This document shows positions 1 through 7,485 of a DNA stretch of 64,000 bases, piece after piece (the stretch's first letter is position 1; each line of letters starts with the position of its first letter). The DNA is from Bacteroidales bacterium (lineage in GTDB: Bacteria > Bacteroidota > Bacteroidia > Bacteroidales > Marinilabiliaceae), in contig QKJP01000036.1 in assembly GCA_003249255.1 (NCBI GenBank), positions 1-64,000 on the forward strand, written 5' to 3'. Below the pieces are notes generated by a model. That model was not told the DNA's origin. It did not search any database and saw only the letters and a program-made list of their open reading frames with translations. A program made the position numbers and the translations under genes.

Positions 1-87
1 TTGCGAAATAATCTCCGTTAAGAAGGTTTGCTTTTCCTCATCGCTTAGCTTCAGGAACTCTTGATGTAATTTATTTACTGCCGTCAT
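1..87 (-). CDS. Partial CDS, N-terminus of an unidentified protein
   Basis: An ATG at 85-87 on the minus strand opens 29 codons that run off the window edge without a stop. The peptide starts MTAVNKLHQEFLKLSDEEK and looks like a short helical, soluble N-terminus. It is divergent from the RDD gene that starts at 196. Too little is present to name a family, and only the start of a possible gene is seen. Confidence 0.4.
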   Translation of the reverse strand, partial: MTAVNKLHQEFLKLSDEEKQTFLTEIISQ

Positions 88-195
88 TGAATCGCTTTTT
101 GTAAAGATAGTAAATAATTCATATCTATATTAGAATAAAGCCTTGTTTATTTATCAAAACTCCTTCCAAATTTATCGGTTTTTAGTCTTTATAGC

Positions 196-1749
196 ATGCA
201 GGAATTCACTGCCTTAAGTTCCGGAATAATTGCATTGCTTTTCTTACTGATTGGTTACCGCTTATGGGTAAAAAGAAACAAAAGTTCGTTTCTGTATTTC
301 TCCATTTCCTTATTAGCGCTTAGCTCGATTCTAATTCTAATCAGGGATCTATACATTCCCATAGTCATCTATCTTGCGGCTCCCGACTTTATTCAAATTA
401 TCGCTATCATTGCTTGGTTAGCTTTTTATGCTTTACTGTTCAAAAAAATTTCAGAGAAAAAAGCTCCTGTTGAGTATTCTGATGCAGTAGATGCTTCAAA
501 GCTTCAGCGTATTCTAAATTATCTAATTGATTCAAGCATTCTTTTTTTAACCATTAATGAGCTAATTAACTTATCAACCATTTCCTCGTACCTGATGGCA
601 GTCATCTTTTGTATAGCTTATTATACAATTTTTGAGTTTATGGGTGGATTTACATTAGGAAAACTCATGACTGGTACCAGGGTAATATCAAATAATGATT
701 CTCCCCTCAAATTAAAGCAAATCTTAATCAGGTCTTTGATCAGATCCATTCCCGTGGATGCTTTTACTTTCTTTTCAAAGACACCCGGCTGGCACGATGC
801 ATGGACAGATACAAAAGTGATTAAAACCGAAAAAACCTTCAATAAATGGTATCATTATGTATTACCTGCTCCGGTTGCTTTTGCTCTGGTTGTTAGCTTC
901 CTTATATTAGATACTTATGTGGATGAACCTGCAAGAAAAATAACTTCTGAAAATCAGATTGATGATGAACTACATACAAAGCTATCAGAATTACAATCAA
1001 ATTGGCATCAATTGGATTCCAGTATGGTCATCTCATTTCTTTGCTATGAGGAAGTGGCGGACAAAAGTTCAGATGATCACTTTTATTCAACAGAACCGCG
1101 CCAAGCAGATATTCGTTTTTACATTGAAGGTGTAAGTGATGATTCACTATATTTTAAGCATGGCTATATATTGCCAAAAACAGAGGCTTTATCAAATCAA
1201 GGCGAAACTGAACAACTAAAAGACTCTACTGAAGTTTCAGACTCGACACATGTATCGTTTAATACTTTGTCAGTAGCTAAAAGTGAGCTTAAAGATATTA
1301 CAAGCCTTAGAAACATCCTTTTTGAAAACTATTTAAAAGGAGTCTTTAAGGAAGAAGAATTTAAAATTGCGAATATCATTTTCGATTATACTTTCTTTGG
1401 TTTTATGCCACAATTTAGTTGTAGGGAAGCTATAGATGAAGATGTTTTTAAAGGTCATTTGAGTGGTGATCTGTATTACGAAATAACCAATGTTAACTGT
1501 AAACAAGGAACCTTTAAGGTGAGTAGTGATTTTCCGCTTAAACCCAGTGTTAACTACGATGATTTCAGCCAGCACAATATCTTATCACTTAAAACAGAAG
1601 GGTTTAATCCGGATGAAGAAATATTACTTGCTATCACCTTTAAGAACCAATTAGACATGGAAAAGACAATTGATTACCGCTTCTGGAAAGGAAGAGATCA
1701 GTATACCGGAGAAGAATCGATGGTCTTAGATCCGCTTTTTTGGAATTAG
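196..1749 (+). CDS. RDD family membrane protein with exported C-terminal domain
   Basis: A 517-residue protein. The N-terminal quarter has several hydrophobic segments (about residues 8-25, 33-50 and 63-83). An RDD-type domain follows at about 105-215, recognisable from the RILNYLID opening, the GGFTLGKLMTGTRVI segment and the RSLIRSIPVDAF stretch. Another membrane segment lies near 228-245, followed by a hydrophilic C-terminal domain of about 270 residues without recognisable motifs. RDD proteins are integral membrane proteins, some linked to ion or antiport functions, but the role here is unknown. The large C-terminal extension is unusual for the family and probably faces the periplasm. The gene stands alone, and the first dispersed repeat begins 22 bp after its stop. 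Confidence 0.75.
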   Translation: MQEFTALSSGIIALLFLLIGYRLWVKRNKSSFLYFSISLLALSSILILIRDLYIPIVIYLAAPDFIQIIAIIAWLAFYALLFKKISEKKAPVEYSDAVDASKLQRILNYLIDSSILFLTINELINLSTISSYLMAVIFCIAYYTIFEFMGGFTLGKLMTGTRVISNNDSPLKLKQILIRSLIRSIPVDAFTFFSKTPGWHDAWTDTKVIKTEKTFNKWYHYVLPAPVAFALVVSFLILDTYVDEPARKITSENQIDDELHTKLSELQSNWHQLDSSMVISFLCYEEVADKSSDDHFYSTEPRQADIRFYIEGVSDDSLYFKHGYILPKTEALSNQGETEQLKDSTEVSDSTHVSFNTLSVAKSELKDITSLRNILFENYLKGVFKEEEFKIANIIFDYTFFGFMPQFSCREAIDEDVFKGHLSGDLYYEITNVNCKQGTFKVSSDFPLKPSVNYDDFSQHNILSLKTEGFNPDEEILLAITFKNQLDMEKTIDYRFWKGRDQYTGEESMVLDPLFWN

Positions 1750-1771
1750 AGTTTTAATTAAAAAAATTAGA

Positions 1772-2035
1772 GGTAAGTAGTTAAATACTTATCAATAGTA
1801 AGCTTACATTAGCATCAAAGATGCGGTATCATTAATCATAGCCTAAAGGGCTATGAATTTCATGGCATGATATTATTAGGGCCAAATAGTCGTGTAATTA
1901 AGACTACGCACCTTTTGGCGCTTAAATAAACTACCTGATTAATATCCTAGCCCTTACAGGCTAGGCTTTGGGATACAGCCCACTTTGGGGCTTTATTATA
2001 TTTATACAGAAATGTGTGTACTTTTTTAATGACCT
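1772..2035 (+). repeat. Dispersed repeat family 1, copy A
   Basis: A 264-bp element that recurs in the same orientation at 55796 and 56741, and as an inverted fragment at 28181. All full copies start GGTAAGTAGTTAAA and end TGACCT. Several short palindromes are retained in all copies: GCATCAAAGATGC, TAGCC..GGGCTA, CCTAGCC..GGCTAGG and CCCACTTTGGGG. There is no coding frame. It starts directly downstream of the RDD gene stop. It looks like a non-autonomous, structured intergenic element (MITE- or REP-like); the mode of spread is inferred. Confidence 0.8.
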
Positions 2036-2051
2036 AAAAAAAATAAAAGTA

Positions 2052-2085
2052 TTTGTAACCTTTTTAAAACTTATTAGTATATTTG
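2052..2085 (+). promoter_or_regulatory. Bacteroidota-type promoter for the 72-nt RNA candidate
   Basis: TTTG at 2052-2055 and TATATTTG at 2078-2085 match the -33 (TTTG) and -7 (TAnnTTTG) elements used by Bacteroidota sigma-ABfr, with a 22-nt gap. Transcription would begin around 2091, exactly where the sequence shared with the second copy begins. Part of the upstream box (TTGTAACCTTT) is also shared with copy 2. Confidence 0.6.
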
Positions 2086-2090
2086 CATAT

Positions 2091-2162
2091 GAAGTTTTCT
2101 TCATAAGTTAGGGTTAAGGTTAGGTTAAAAAAGGAACATCTTCTCAGGTGTTCCTTTTTTTT
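2091..2162 (+). ncRNA. Candidate small RNA, copy 1 (72 nt)
   Basis: The element starts with a mini-hairpin (GAAG-TTTT-CTTC), continues with AGTTAGGGTTAAGGTTAGGT, and ends in a 26-nt hairpin (2131-2156) followed by a T run. A second copy of the same length lies on the minus strand at 27505-27576. The first 40 nt are nearly identical in both, whereas the terminator stems differ in sequence but both still pair, which points to selection on structure. A promoter-like TTTG/TATATTTG pair precedes it. There is no credible ORF beyond a 5-codon one. It may be a trans-acting RNA or a leader; the function is unknown. Confidence 0.55.
2131..2162 (+). terminator. Intrinsic terminator of sRNA candidate 1
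   Basis: The arms AAGGAACA (2131-2138) and TGTTCCTT (2149-2156) are followed by a run of T to 2162. It ends the 72-nt RNA candidate. Confidence 0.75.
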
Positions 2163-2600
2163 GTCAGCGATTTTGCGCGAATAAAATCGAATGATTTACT
2201 ACCATATTAGACTAGTTACTAGATTAATAGGTTGCTAACTTGTGGATTTACAATTTTACTACTCAACAAAAAACAACTCTACAAATGAGCAAATAAACAA
2301 CTCACCAACTCTACAATTCAGCAAATTGCTTGTCTTTTACGCAACGAACAGAAATTGGATCAAATAGAATACCTAAGTGATCCTCTTCAAGTATATCCTT
2401 TATTTATTTTCTTTTCGAATTCTTCTCGGGTTTGCAGAAATCGTATTCCAAGCAGTGTGACTTTTTCTTGTGAATGATTAGCCGAAATAGCATTATTAAA
2501 ACTGTTCCCAATATCGTCGGTGTATTTCTAAGAAAGGGAAGTTAATATCGGTGCGTTTTTTCTTTTTCTTTTGGGGTGTGTCTAACAGCAAATTATATGC
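2163..2600. other. Gene-poor stretch with low-complexity repeats and a decayed frame
   Basis: Between the sRNA candidate and the higA terminator there is no intact gene. Positions 2255-2335 hold imperfect reiterations of an A/C-rich word (ACTCTACAA, AATTCAGCAA). Similar words recur at 29155-29190. The part from 2311 to 2533 contains a decayed minus-strand reading frame listed separately. Confidence 0.5.
2311..2533 (-). pseudogene. Possible decayed gene fragment
   Basis: On the minus strand two protein-like pieces sit in different frames. The first is about 45 codons, containing NNAISANHSQEKVTLLG and ending at 2387. The second contains LGILFDPISVRCVKD and ends at a TAG at 2311-2313. They join end to end if a single frameshift near 2390 is assumed. 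An in-frame stop lies upstream of the first piece. The final SVRCVKD resembles the end of FISUMP-type domains, but this is weak. It could be a chance open frame. Confidence 0.25.
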
Positions 2601-2603
2601 AAA

Positions 2604-2633
2604 AGAAAAACCGAAGCATAAACAGCTTCGGCT
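2604..2633 (-). terminator. Terminator downstream of higA
   Basis: The stem CCGAAGC (2611-2617) / GCTTCGG (2625-2631) has an A run on its left, which reads as a T run on the minus strand. It lies about 20 bp past the stop codon of the antitoxin gene. Confidence 0.7.
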
Positions 2634-2652
2634 ATTTTTATATTAATTACTA

Positions 2653-3021
2653 CTATAAACACAATTCATAATCGGTCATCAATGTATCGAAAGGTATATG
2701 TAATTTATCGTGAACTTTTCGGATCATTTCAATGGTTAGTTTTCGTTTTTTGTTCAAGACTTTAGAAACACTGGATTTGTCTCCTAGAATCCCAACTAGA
2801 TCTTTAGGTTTTAAGTTCGTTTGATCCATAATGAATTCAATTGCTTCGATAGGATCCGGGTCAGGGATTGGGTAATGTTCATCTTCATAATTTCTGATTA
2901 ATAAACCTAGCAATTCCAATTCATTCCATTCAGCAGAATTTTGTTCTGCATCGAATATTACCTCTAAACGCTCAACAGCTTCTAGGTAATCCTTTTCCGT
3001 TTTTAAAATTTTAATATCCAT
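2653..3021 (-). CDS. higA: HigA-type antitoxin, helix-turn-helix
   Basis: A 122-residue protein if started at the ATG at 3019-3021, which has AAGGA 8 nt upstream. Longer in-frame starts exist up to 3054 but give an unsupported leader. The C-terminal half is an XRE-like helix-turn-helix (LKPKDLVGILGDKSSVSKVL, about residues 75-95). The N-terminal part is acidic (EWNELELLGLLIRNYEDEHY), as in COG5499 HigA antitoxins. It should bind and neutralise the upstream HigB toxin and repress the operon. The toxin-first order, with a gap of about 75 bp, is typical of higBA. A hairpin terminator follows. Confidence 0.8.
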   Translation of the reverse strand: MDIKILKTEKDYLEAVERLEVIFDAEQNSAEWNELELLGLLIRNYEDEHYPIPDPDPIEAIEFIMDQTNLKPKDLVGILGDKSSVSKVLNKKRKLTIEMIRKVHDKLHIPFDTLMTDYELCL

Positions 3022-3096
3022 TATATTCATCCTTACATTCAACAATAAATGCAAGCTCTCTGCTTCAGTACTACCAGAGAAATCTTTACTTTTCTT

Positions 3097-3390
3097 TTAA
3101 AACTCTACTGTATTGGCATCTATTTTATCATACTCATCGTGAGTGCCAATATACTTAACCAAAGCTAACTTGGCTTCAAATCTAAATTTGACAACTAATC
3201 GGTAGCTCTTTACCCTAAATACCATCCTATTGTCTTTAAGGATACTTGACTTGTTACATAATGCCTGAATCTTGTTTAGATTCGTAAAAGAACCACCTAT
3301 GATAATCTTTAAAAAGGTCCTAAGACCTCCTTTGCTGTCAGGATATATGTCGCAAAAATCAGACAGCGTTTTACGCTTTAATATATGCAT
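3097..3390 (-). CDS. higB: HigB-type mRNA interferase toxin
   Basis: A 97-residue basic protein with the HigB (COG4680) layout. It has an N-terminal helix, a central NRMVFRVKSYRLVVKF strand block, and a C-terminal YIGTHDEYDKID motif. The His and Tyr of that motif belong to the RelE-fold active site of this family. It should cleave mRNA on the ribosome unless bound by HigA, encoded just downstream. The upstream region carries a palindrome suited to autoregulation. Length and order match known pairs. Function is inferred from family motifs only. Confidence 0.8.
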   Translation of the reverse strand: MHILKRKTLSDFCDIYPDSKGGLRTFLKIIIGGSFTNLNKIQALCNKSSILKDNRMVFRVKSYRLVVKFRFEAKLALVKYIGTHDEYDKIDANTVEF

Positions 3391-3453
3391 CTATTAAATG
3401 CTTTTTGAGTGTTATCATGTTTTAGAATTTTATCTTTTGTGATTTAATACAAA

Positions 3454-3470
3454 GTTGTCATATCGACAAC
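3454..3470. promoter_or_regulatory. Putative HigA operator palindrome
   Basis: GTTGTC-ATATC-GACAAC is a perfect 6-bp inverted repeat 64 bp upstream of higB. It abuts a TTTG box on the minus strand and a TAAAATT-like element about 18 nt further on. The position suits an autoregulatory operator for the HTH antitoxin. It is the only evident symmetrical site in this 350-bp intergenic region. Confidence 0.45.
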
Positions 3471-3632
3471 AACTATGAGTGAAATGTTTTAAAATTACAT
3501 CTAACAGTTTTATACTAATAAACTTATTCTGTTTATTTTAAGGACTATTAGATCTTACAGACCAGTGTAATTAAGAGGAAATGTTTGTTGTTTAACGAGC
3601 ATGCTGACATTGTTTTTAAACTCAAAAATACA

Positions 3633-3676
3633 AAAAAGCAGTAAGCCTTGGATAAATCCATAACTTACTGCTTTAT
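3633..3676 (-). terminator. Terminator of the SusD/lipoprotein cluster
   Basis: The 10-bp arms AAGCAGTAAG (3636-3645) and CTTACTGCTT (3664-3673) are followed on the minus strand by TTTTTTG. It lies about 70 bp past the stop of the last lipoprotein gene and closes the minus-strand cluster. Confidence 0.75.
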
Positions 3677-3744
3677 AATTACTTTTTCGGTGGCCTCTAT
3701 ATATCGTTGCCGGCTTTTATATTTTACTAAACGCTCATATTGAA

Positions 3745-4719
3745 TTACCACAAGTACTTTAATTTAATGTAATCTTCGGTGTAATCTTCGCCAATTTCAT
3801 ATTCCTCTCTATGAGAACCATAATAATCCTCCCAACTATTTGTATACCCATTTTCATGATACTCTAGTGTGTGCAAAAAAACAGACGATGGTTGAGACTC
3901 CCATTCTTCAGAGGCCATATCATAACCATAATATTCAAACTCTAGCATTGATTCTGTTCTGCGTTGTACCTGCTTTCTATTCAACTCCCATTGATATGAA
4001 AGATCCTTATATGGATTCATATCTGTATATATCTCATATATTCCATAGTTTGGTCTATAATAATGATACTCAATGGTTTTTCCAATATCATAATTCACAA
4101 CACTATCTGCACGTTCATAATTCCTTCCGCCCAATCCTCGAAATCCTATAGATGTGTGATATTCTACGTAGCTAGTTAGCTTCTCATCTTTATAATAATA
4201 ATCGATAAATGGGATAGTATCGCTAGGAGAGATTTCACTTTCTTCATCAATATATCTTGAACTTATATTTATTTTTGACATATTACCATTATGGTAATCA
4301 AAAAATAAAATATGTACTTTTCTACCAACGTGCTCGATGCGCTGTTCGACAATGAATCCATTTTCCAGTTTTGCATTAACCCTACGAAATACATTACCGG
4401 TTTTCACATTAGTTAATTCATAAACGGTTTCATCCTCGCTATAAATTAGGGTACTGTAAGAAACTTTATTCCAAAAATCATTCTCATACACAAACGTGGT
4501 ACTTCCAACCCTTAAGTTATTCTCGTATTGATACACGGTTTTATAAGATTTGTCATCTGATTCCCAATGATCTTCCTTAAAGCGATAATTTATTGCTTCT
4601 TGCCCGTCATTATTATCAATTTTGTTTTCACCGTCTCCATCAGGTTTTATGGGATCAGTTTCTTCTTTATTGCACGCTAATATTGCTGTTAACAGAAATA
4701 AGAAAATTATTTTTTTTAT
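3745..4719 (-). CDS. Paralogous lipoprotein C, apparent ATA start
   Basis: The frame continues upstream of the first GTG (4536) through a complete lipoprotein signal peptide (KKIIFLFLLTAILAC, lipobox LAC, then NKEE). The codon where ATG is expected, 4717-4719, is ATA, and an in-frame stop lies two codons further up. From that ATA the product is 324 residues, matching the paralogues at 6496-7431 (312) and 9211-10182 (323). The body is rich in Tyr and contains YEYxxN and YHYY-like strands, as in the paralogues. Either the gene uses a rare ATA start, or it lost its start codon and only a leaderless GTG form could be made, or a base is miscalled. The function is unknown; it is probably an outer-membrane or surface lipoprotein paired with the adjacent SusD. 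Confidence 0.6.
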   Translation of the reverse strand: MKKIIFLFLLTAILACNKEETDPIKPDGDGENKIDNNDGQEAINYRFKEDHWESDDKSYKTVYQYENNLRVGSTTFVYENDFWNKVSYSTLIYSEDETVYELTNVKTGNVFRRVNAKLENGFIVEQRIEHVGRKVHILFFDYHNGNMSKINISSRYIDEESEISPSDTIPFIDYYYKDEKLTSYVEYHTSIGFRGLGGRNYERADSVVNYDIGKTIEYHYYRPNYGIYEIYTDMNPYKDLSYQWELNRKQVQRRTESMLEFEYYGYDMASEEWESQPSSVFLHTLEYHENGYTNSWEDYYGSHREEYEIGEDYTEDYIKLKYLW

Positions 4720-4764
4720 TCTTTACTTTTTTAAGATGAGCTTGAAAGCTCCTTACTATTAGAT

Positions 4765-6468
4765 CTAATTCTTTAAATTAAAATCATAATGCCATAAACT
4801 TTTATCAGATGGATCTCCTATCAAAGATGATTCACGCTCGTCACGAGAGCTTAAAGCTTCCTCAACCATCTCCAGACGAGTTAAATCAAACCAACGTACG
4901 CCACCAAGCTCCCCAACAAATTCCCAGGCACGCTCATCAATAATAGCTTTGATAAGATCACTTTCGCCCGATTGTGGATAGTCAACAGACGGTTCTGGAG
5001 CTTTCCAATATTCCGATGATAAATCACCCTTTTCAATAGCTGCGTCAATCGCCCCTTTTACGCAGGGTGTACCACCAGCGTAGGCTCTTCGACGTATCCA
5101 ATTTAGTTTTTCAATGGCCTCACCAGTTTCTCCTGTGCGCGCACAGGCTTCGGCGTACATTAATACCACTTCAGCAAAACGGATAACCGGCAAGTCGTTC
5201 GTTTGGTACAATTTATCTTCAAATCCACTAAATGCATCATAAGCTTCTGATGAACCGTCATTATAGTAGTCTGTGTATATTATATGCTCAGAATAACTAA
5301 CTCCACCCCACAAAAACTTCATAATCATAGGATGCTTAAATTTCTCAGCATAAGGGTACTTTTTAAAATATAAGTAGGAATATTCCTCATTCTCTGTTAC
5401 CGAATATTGACTGCGATAATCTTTACGCATCTTCTCATAAAAATTCCATTCCATCATAAAATGCCCCCAATCATTCCAGGGCAAACCATTAAAACGTCCT
5501 TCTGGTGCATAATTTTGGTTAAACCAAACATCATAACTTCGTGAACTGTACTCCGACTCATAACATATTCTGGACCAAATGGCTTCTTTATTACCTTCCC
5601 AGGCTTGTTGACCCACACCTGAGTATGTTTGACCTACATGACCAAAATTCTGCGCATAATCATCTAACAAAGAATAAACACCCTCATTAATAATCGCCTT
5701 TGTGTATTCCTTAACTTTGTTCCAGTTGTCATTACTATTATCATTAACCGGCCAACCGGAAAGTGCCATATAGGCCTTGGCCAAATAGGCCTTTGCTGCT
5801 GTTTTGGAGGCCAGTTTATTAATACTCTTAAAAAACACGCCCGAACTATTATCTCTTTCTTTATTGATTACCCACTCATTAGCGAATTCTAAATCTTCTA
5901 TTACTTGTTGTAAAATAGCTTCATGTCTGGCAATTTTAGCTACCTCATCTATATTGGTCCATAAGAGAACATTATCGCCTAATAAGCACAAATCAAAATA
6001 AACCAAAGCCCTGATGAACTTTGCATTGCCGATAACATGCATTCGGTCTTCTTCGGGTAAAGACTGACTAACATCAGTTCGTGCTATTAGGTTATTACAA
6101 ATGGTTACTAACTCATAATGCAACTCTACAGCAGTAGATACGAATTGCGGTACACTACCAACAAGTCTATCTATTGATACATAGGAAGCATCCCTAGACA
6201 TACTCGATAAATCATCGGCTTTCAAATAAAAACCCGGCTCATGGTAAAAGGTGCTAGAACCACCATAACACCCGTGATAATAGCGGTACATATATTCCAT
6301 TGACTCTTCCATCATTTGTACAGACGAAAACTCCCCTGTGGTTGGAATCTCTGTATCGGTAGGGTAGGGTAGTTTTTTAATGATTTCTTCCGGCTGTTTG
6401 TCCTCTTCACAGCCAGATATAAATACTAAGCTTACCAATAAGAATAATACTTTAAATGTTTGTTTCAT
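4765..6468 (-). CDS. RagB/SusD family outer-membrane lipoprotein (B)
   Basis: A 567-residue protein with a lipoprotein signal (LVFISGC, Cys20). It carries the SusD family C-terminal segment DLPVIRFAEVVLMYAEACA followed by LNWIRRRAYAGG and AIIDERAWEFVGE. SusD proteins lie on the cell surface over SusC transporters and capture oligosaccharides or other large nutrients. No susC lies next to it. It is a close tandem paralogue of the gene at 7486-9195, sharing long runs near the C-terminus (VRWFDLTRLEMVEEALS). It sits between two paralogous lipoprotein genes with gaps of only 30-50 bp, so it is probably co-transcribed. The substrate is unknown. Confidence 0.88.
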   Translation of the reverse strand: MKQTFKVLFLLVSLVFISGCEEDKQPEEIIKKLPYPTDTEIPTTGEFSSVQMMEESMEYMYRYYHGCYGGSSTFYHEPGFYLKADDLSSMSRDASYVSIDRLVGSVPQFVSTAVELHYELVTICNNLIARTDVSQSLPEEDRMHVIGNAKFIRALVYFDLCLLGDNVLLWTNIDEVAKIARHEAILQQVIEDLEFANEWVINKERDNSSGVFFKSINKLASKTAAKAYLAKAYMALSGWPVNDNSNDNWNKVKEYTKAIINEGVYSLLDDYAQNFGHVGQTYSGVGQQAWEGNKEAIWSRICYESEYSSRSYDVWFNQNYAPEGRFNGLPWNDWGHFMMEWNFYEKMRKDYRSQYSVTENEEYSYLYFKKYPYAEKFKHPMIMKFLWGGVSYSEHIIYTDYYNDGSSEAYDAFSGFEDKLYQTNDLPVIRFAEVVLMYAEACARTGETGEAIEKLNWIRRRAYAGGTPCVKGAIDAAIEKGDLSSEYWKAPEPSVDYPQSGESDLIKAIIDERAWEFVGELGGVRWFDLTRLEMVEEALSSRDERESSLIGDPSDKSLWHYDFNLKN

Positions 6469-6495
6469 CCTTCTATGAATTTATTATACTTAATA

Positions 6496-7431
6496 TCAAA
6501 ACTTAAAATTCAATCCGGCACTTGTATCCTCACCTTGTTCGTATACCCATAGGCTAGTTTGAAAATTATTTTCTGTATATAAATACAAAGCTCCATCTTC
6601 ATACCAATATTCTGGAGTATTTGCTCCTAAGGAAGTCCATGTTGCACCATTTTCATAGAATATTTCTGTTTCATAGATCTCCTTTTCTATCTGACGATAC
6701 AGCGTCTTATTGTTTGATAACCAAGAAAGAAAATTATATTCTACAGACTCGTTGTAACCTTTCTGCCCACTGTATTTAAATACTACATAGAAATCATCGT
6801 AATACTCATAAGCCAAACTGTCACTCTTATTAGCTGCATAATCAGAATACTCAGTATCATTATTATCGTATGAGGTTACCACAGACGCTAATTGCCCATC
6901 CGTATGATAAGTGTATTCCTTAATGCGAGTAGTATCCATTTCAAATTCTGATAAGCCGCTATCATAACCTTCAAAACGATATTCTTTCACTAACCTTTCA
7001 TTTTCATACTCATACTCATATAAAGTATGATCAGCACTCGTTCCTCCACCATGATACTGCGTTATTTTTTCTTTGACCTTTTTTCCTCCAGACAGTTCAA
7101 TATTCAAATATCTAAAAACGTTTTTAGTTCCTTTAGATAAATCATATCCTTCCCCGATTATTTCATTCTCGCTATAACAATAATCAACACCCGCATATTT
7201 AGTCCATTCACCTAACTTTGAAGAGTAATATTCTTTCCCTACTAAACGGTCTTCTTCATAGAGATAAACTATTTTAGTAGGGTCAAGTAAACCATACTGT
7301 GTATCAATTTTTCCTTTAAGGCGAAAAGTAGGCCGTTCGCCATAAACAATTTTCTCAACCGGTTGTACTTCCTCTTTATTGCAAGCTAGCAACAATGGGA
7401 ACAGTAATAAATAGAATACTTTTTTCATCAT
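6496..7431 (-). CDS. Paralogous lipoprotein B of the SusD cluster
   Basis: About 311 residues. Two consecutive ATGs (7431, 7428) follow a TTG; the ATG at 7431 is used here. The signal peptide ends in LLLAC (lipobox), then NKEE. The mature part is Tyr/Glu/Asn-rich with repeated short strands of the form YEYxxxRLVxxY and EYTYHTDGQLASV, reminiscent of YD/RHS-type beta repeats, although no named domain can be claimed. It resembles the proteins at 3745 and 9211 and lies directly upstream of SusD B. In SUS-like loci such lipoproteins (SusE/SusF-like) often bind the substrate on the surface; this role is inferred from context. Confidence 0.6.
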   Translation of the reverse strand: MMKKVFYLLLFPLLLACNKEEVQPVEKIVYGERPTFRLKGKIDTQYGLLDPTKIVYLYEEDRLVGKEYYSSKLGEWTKYAGVDYCYSENEIIGEGYDLSKGTKNVFRYLNIELSGGKKVKEKITQYHGGGTSADHTLYEYEYENERLVKEYRFEGYDSGLSEFEMDTTRIKEYTYHTDGQLASVVTSYDNNDTEYSDYAANKSDSLAYEYYDDFYVVFKYSGQKGYNESVEYNFLSWLSNNKTLYRQIEKEIYETEIFYENGATWTSLGANTPEYWYEDGALYLYTENNFQTSLWVYEQGEDTSAGLNFKF

Positions 7432-7485
7432 CAATATTCTTAATAAACAAAGAAGCCATAGGCTCCTATTATCAATAATTAGTTT

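Noticed and set aside
2089-2106. Five-codon ORF MKFSS at the start of sRNA candidate 1
   Set aside because: In copy 2 the start would be TTG and no ribosome binding site is seen; the bases are better explained by the GAAG-TTTT-CTTC mini-hairpin.
2104-2126. Telomere-like TTAGGG tract
   Set aside because: Too short and irregular, occurs in the interior of a circular-type bacterial region, and is better explained as part of the repeated 72-nt RNA element.
3840-4151. 103-codon plus-strand frame inside lipoprotein C
   Set aside because: Antisense shadow of the lipoprotein reading frame; His/Tyr-rich peptide without family features.
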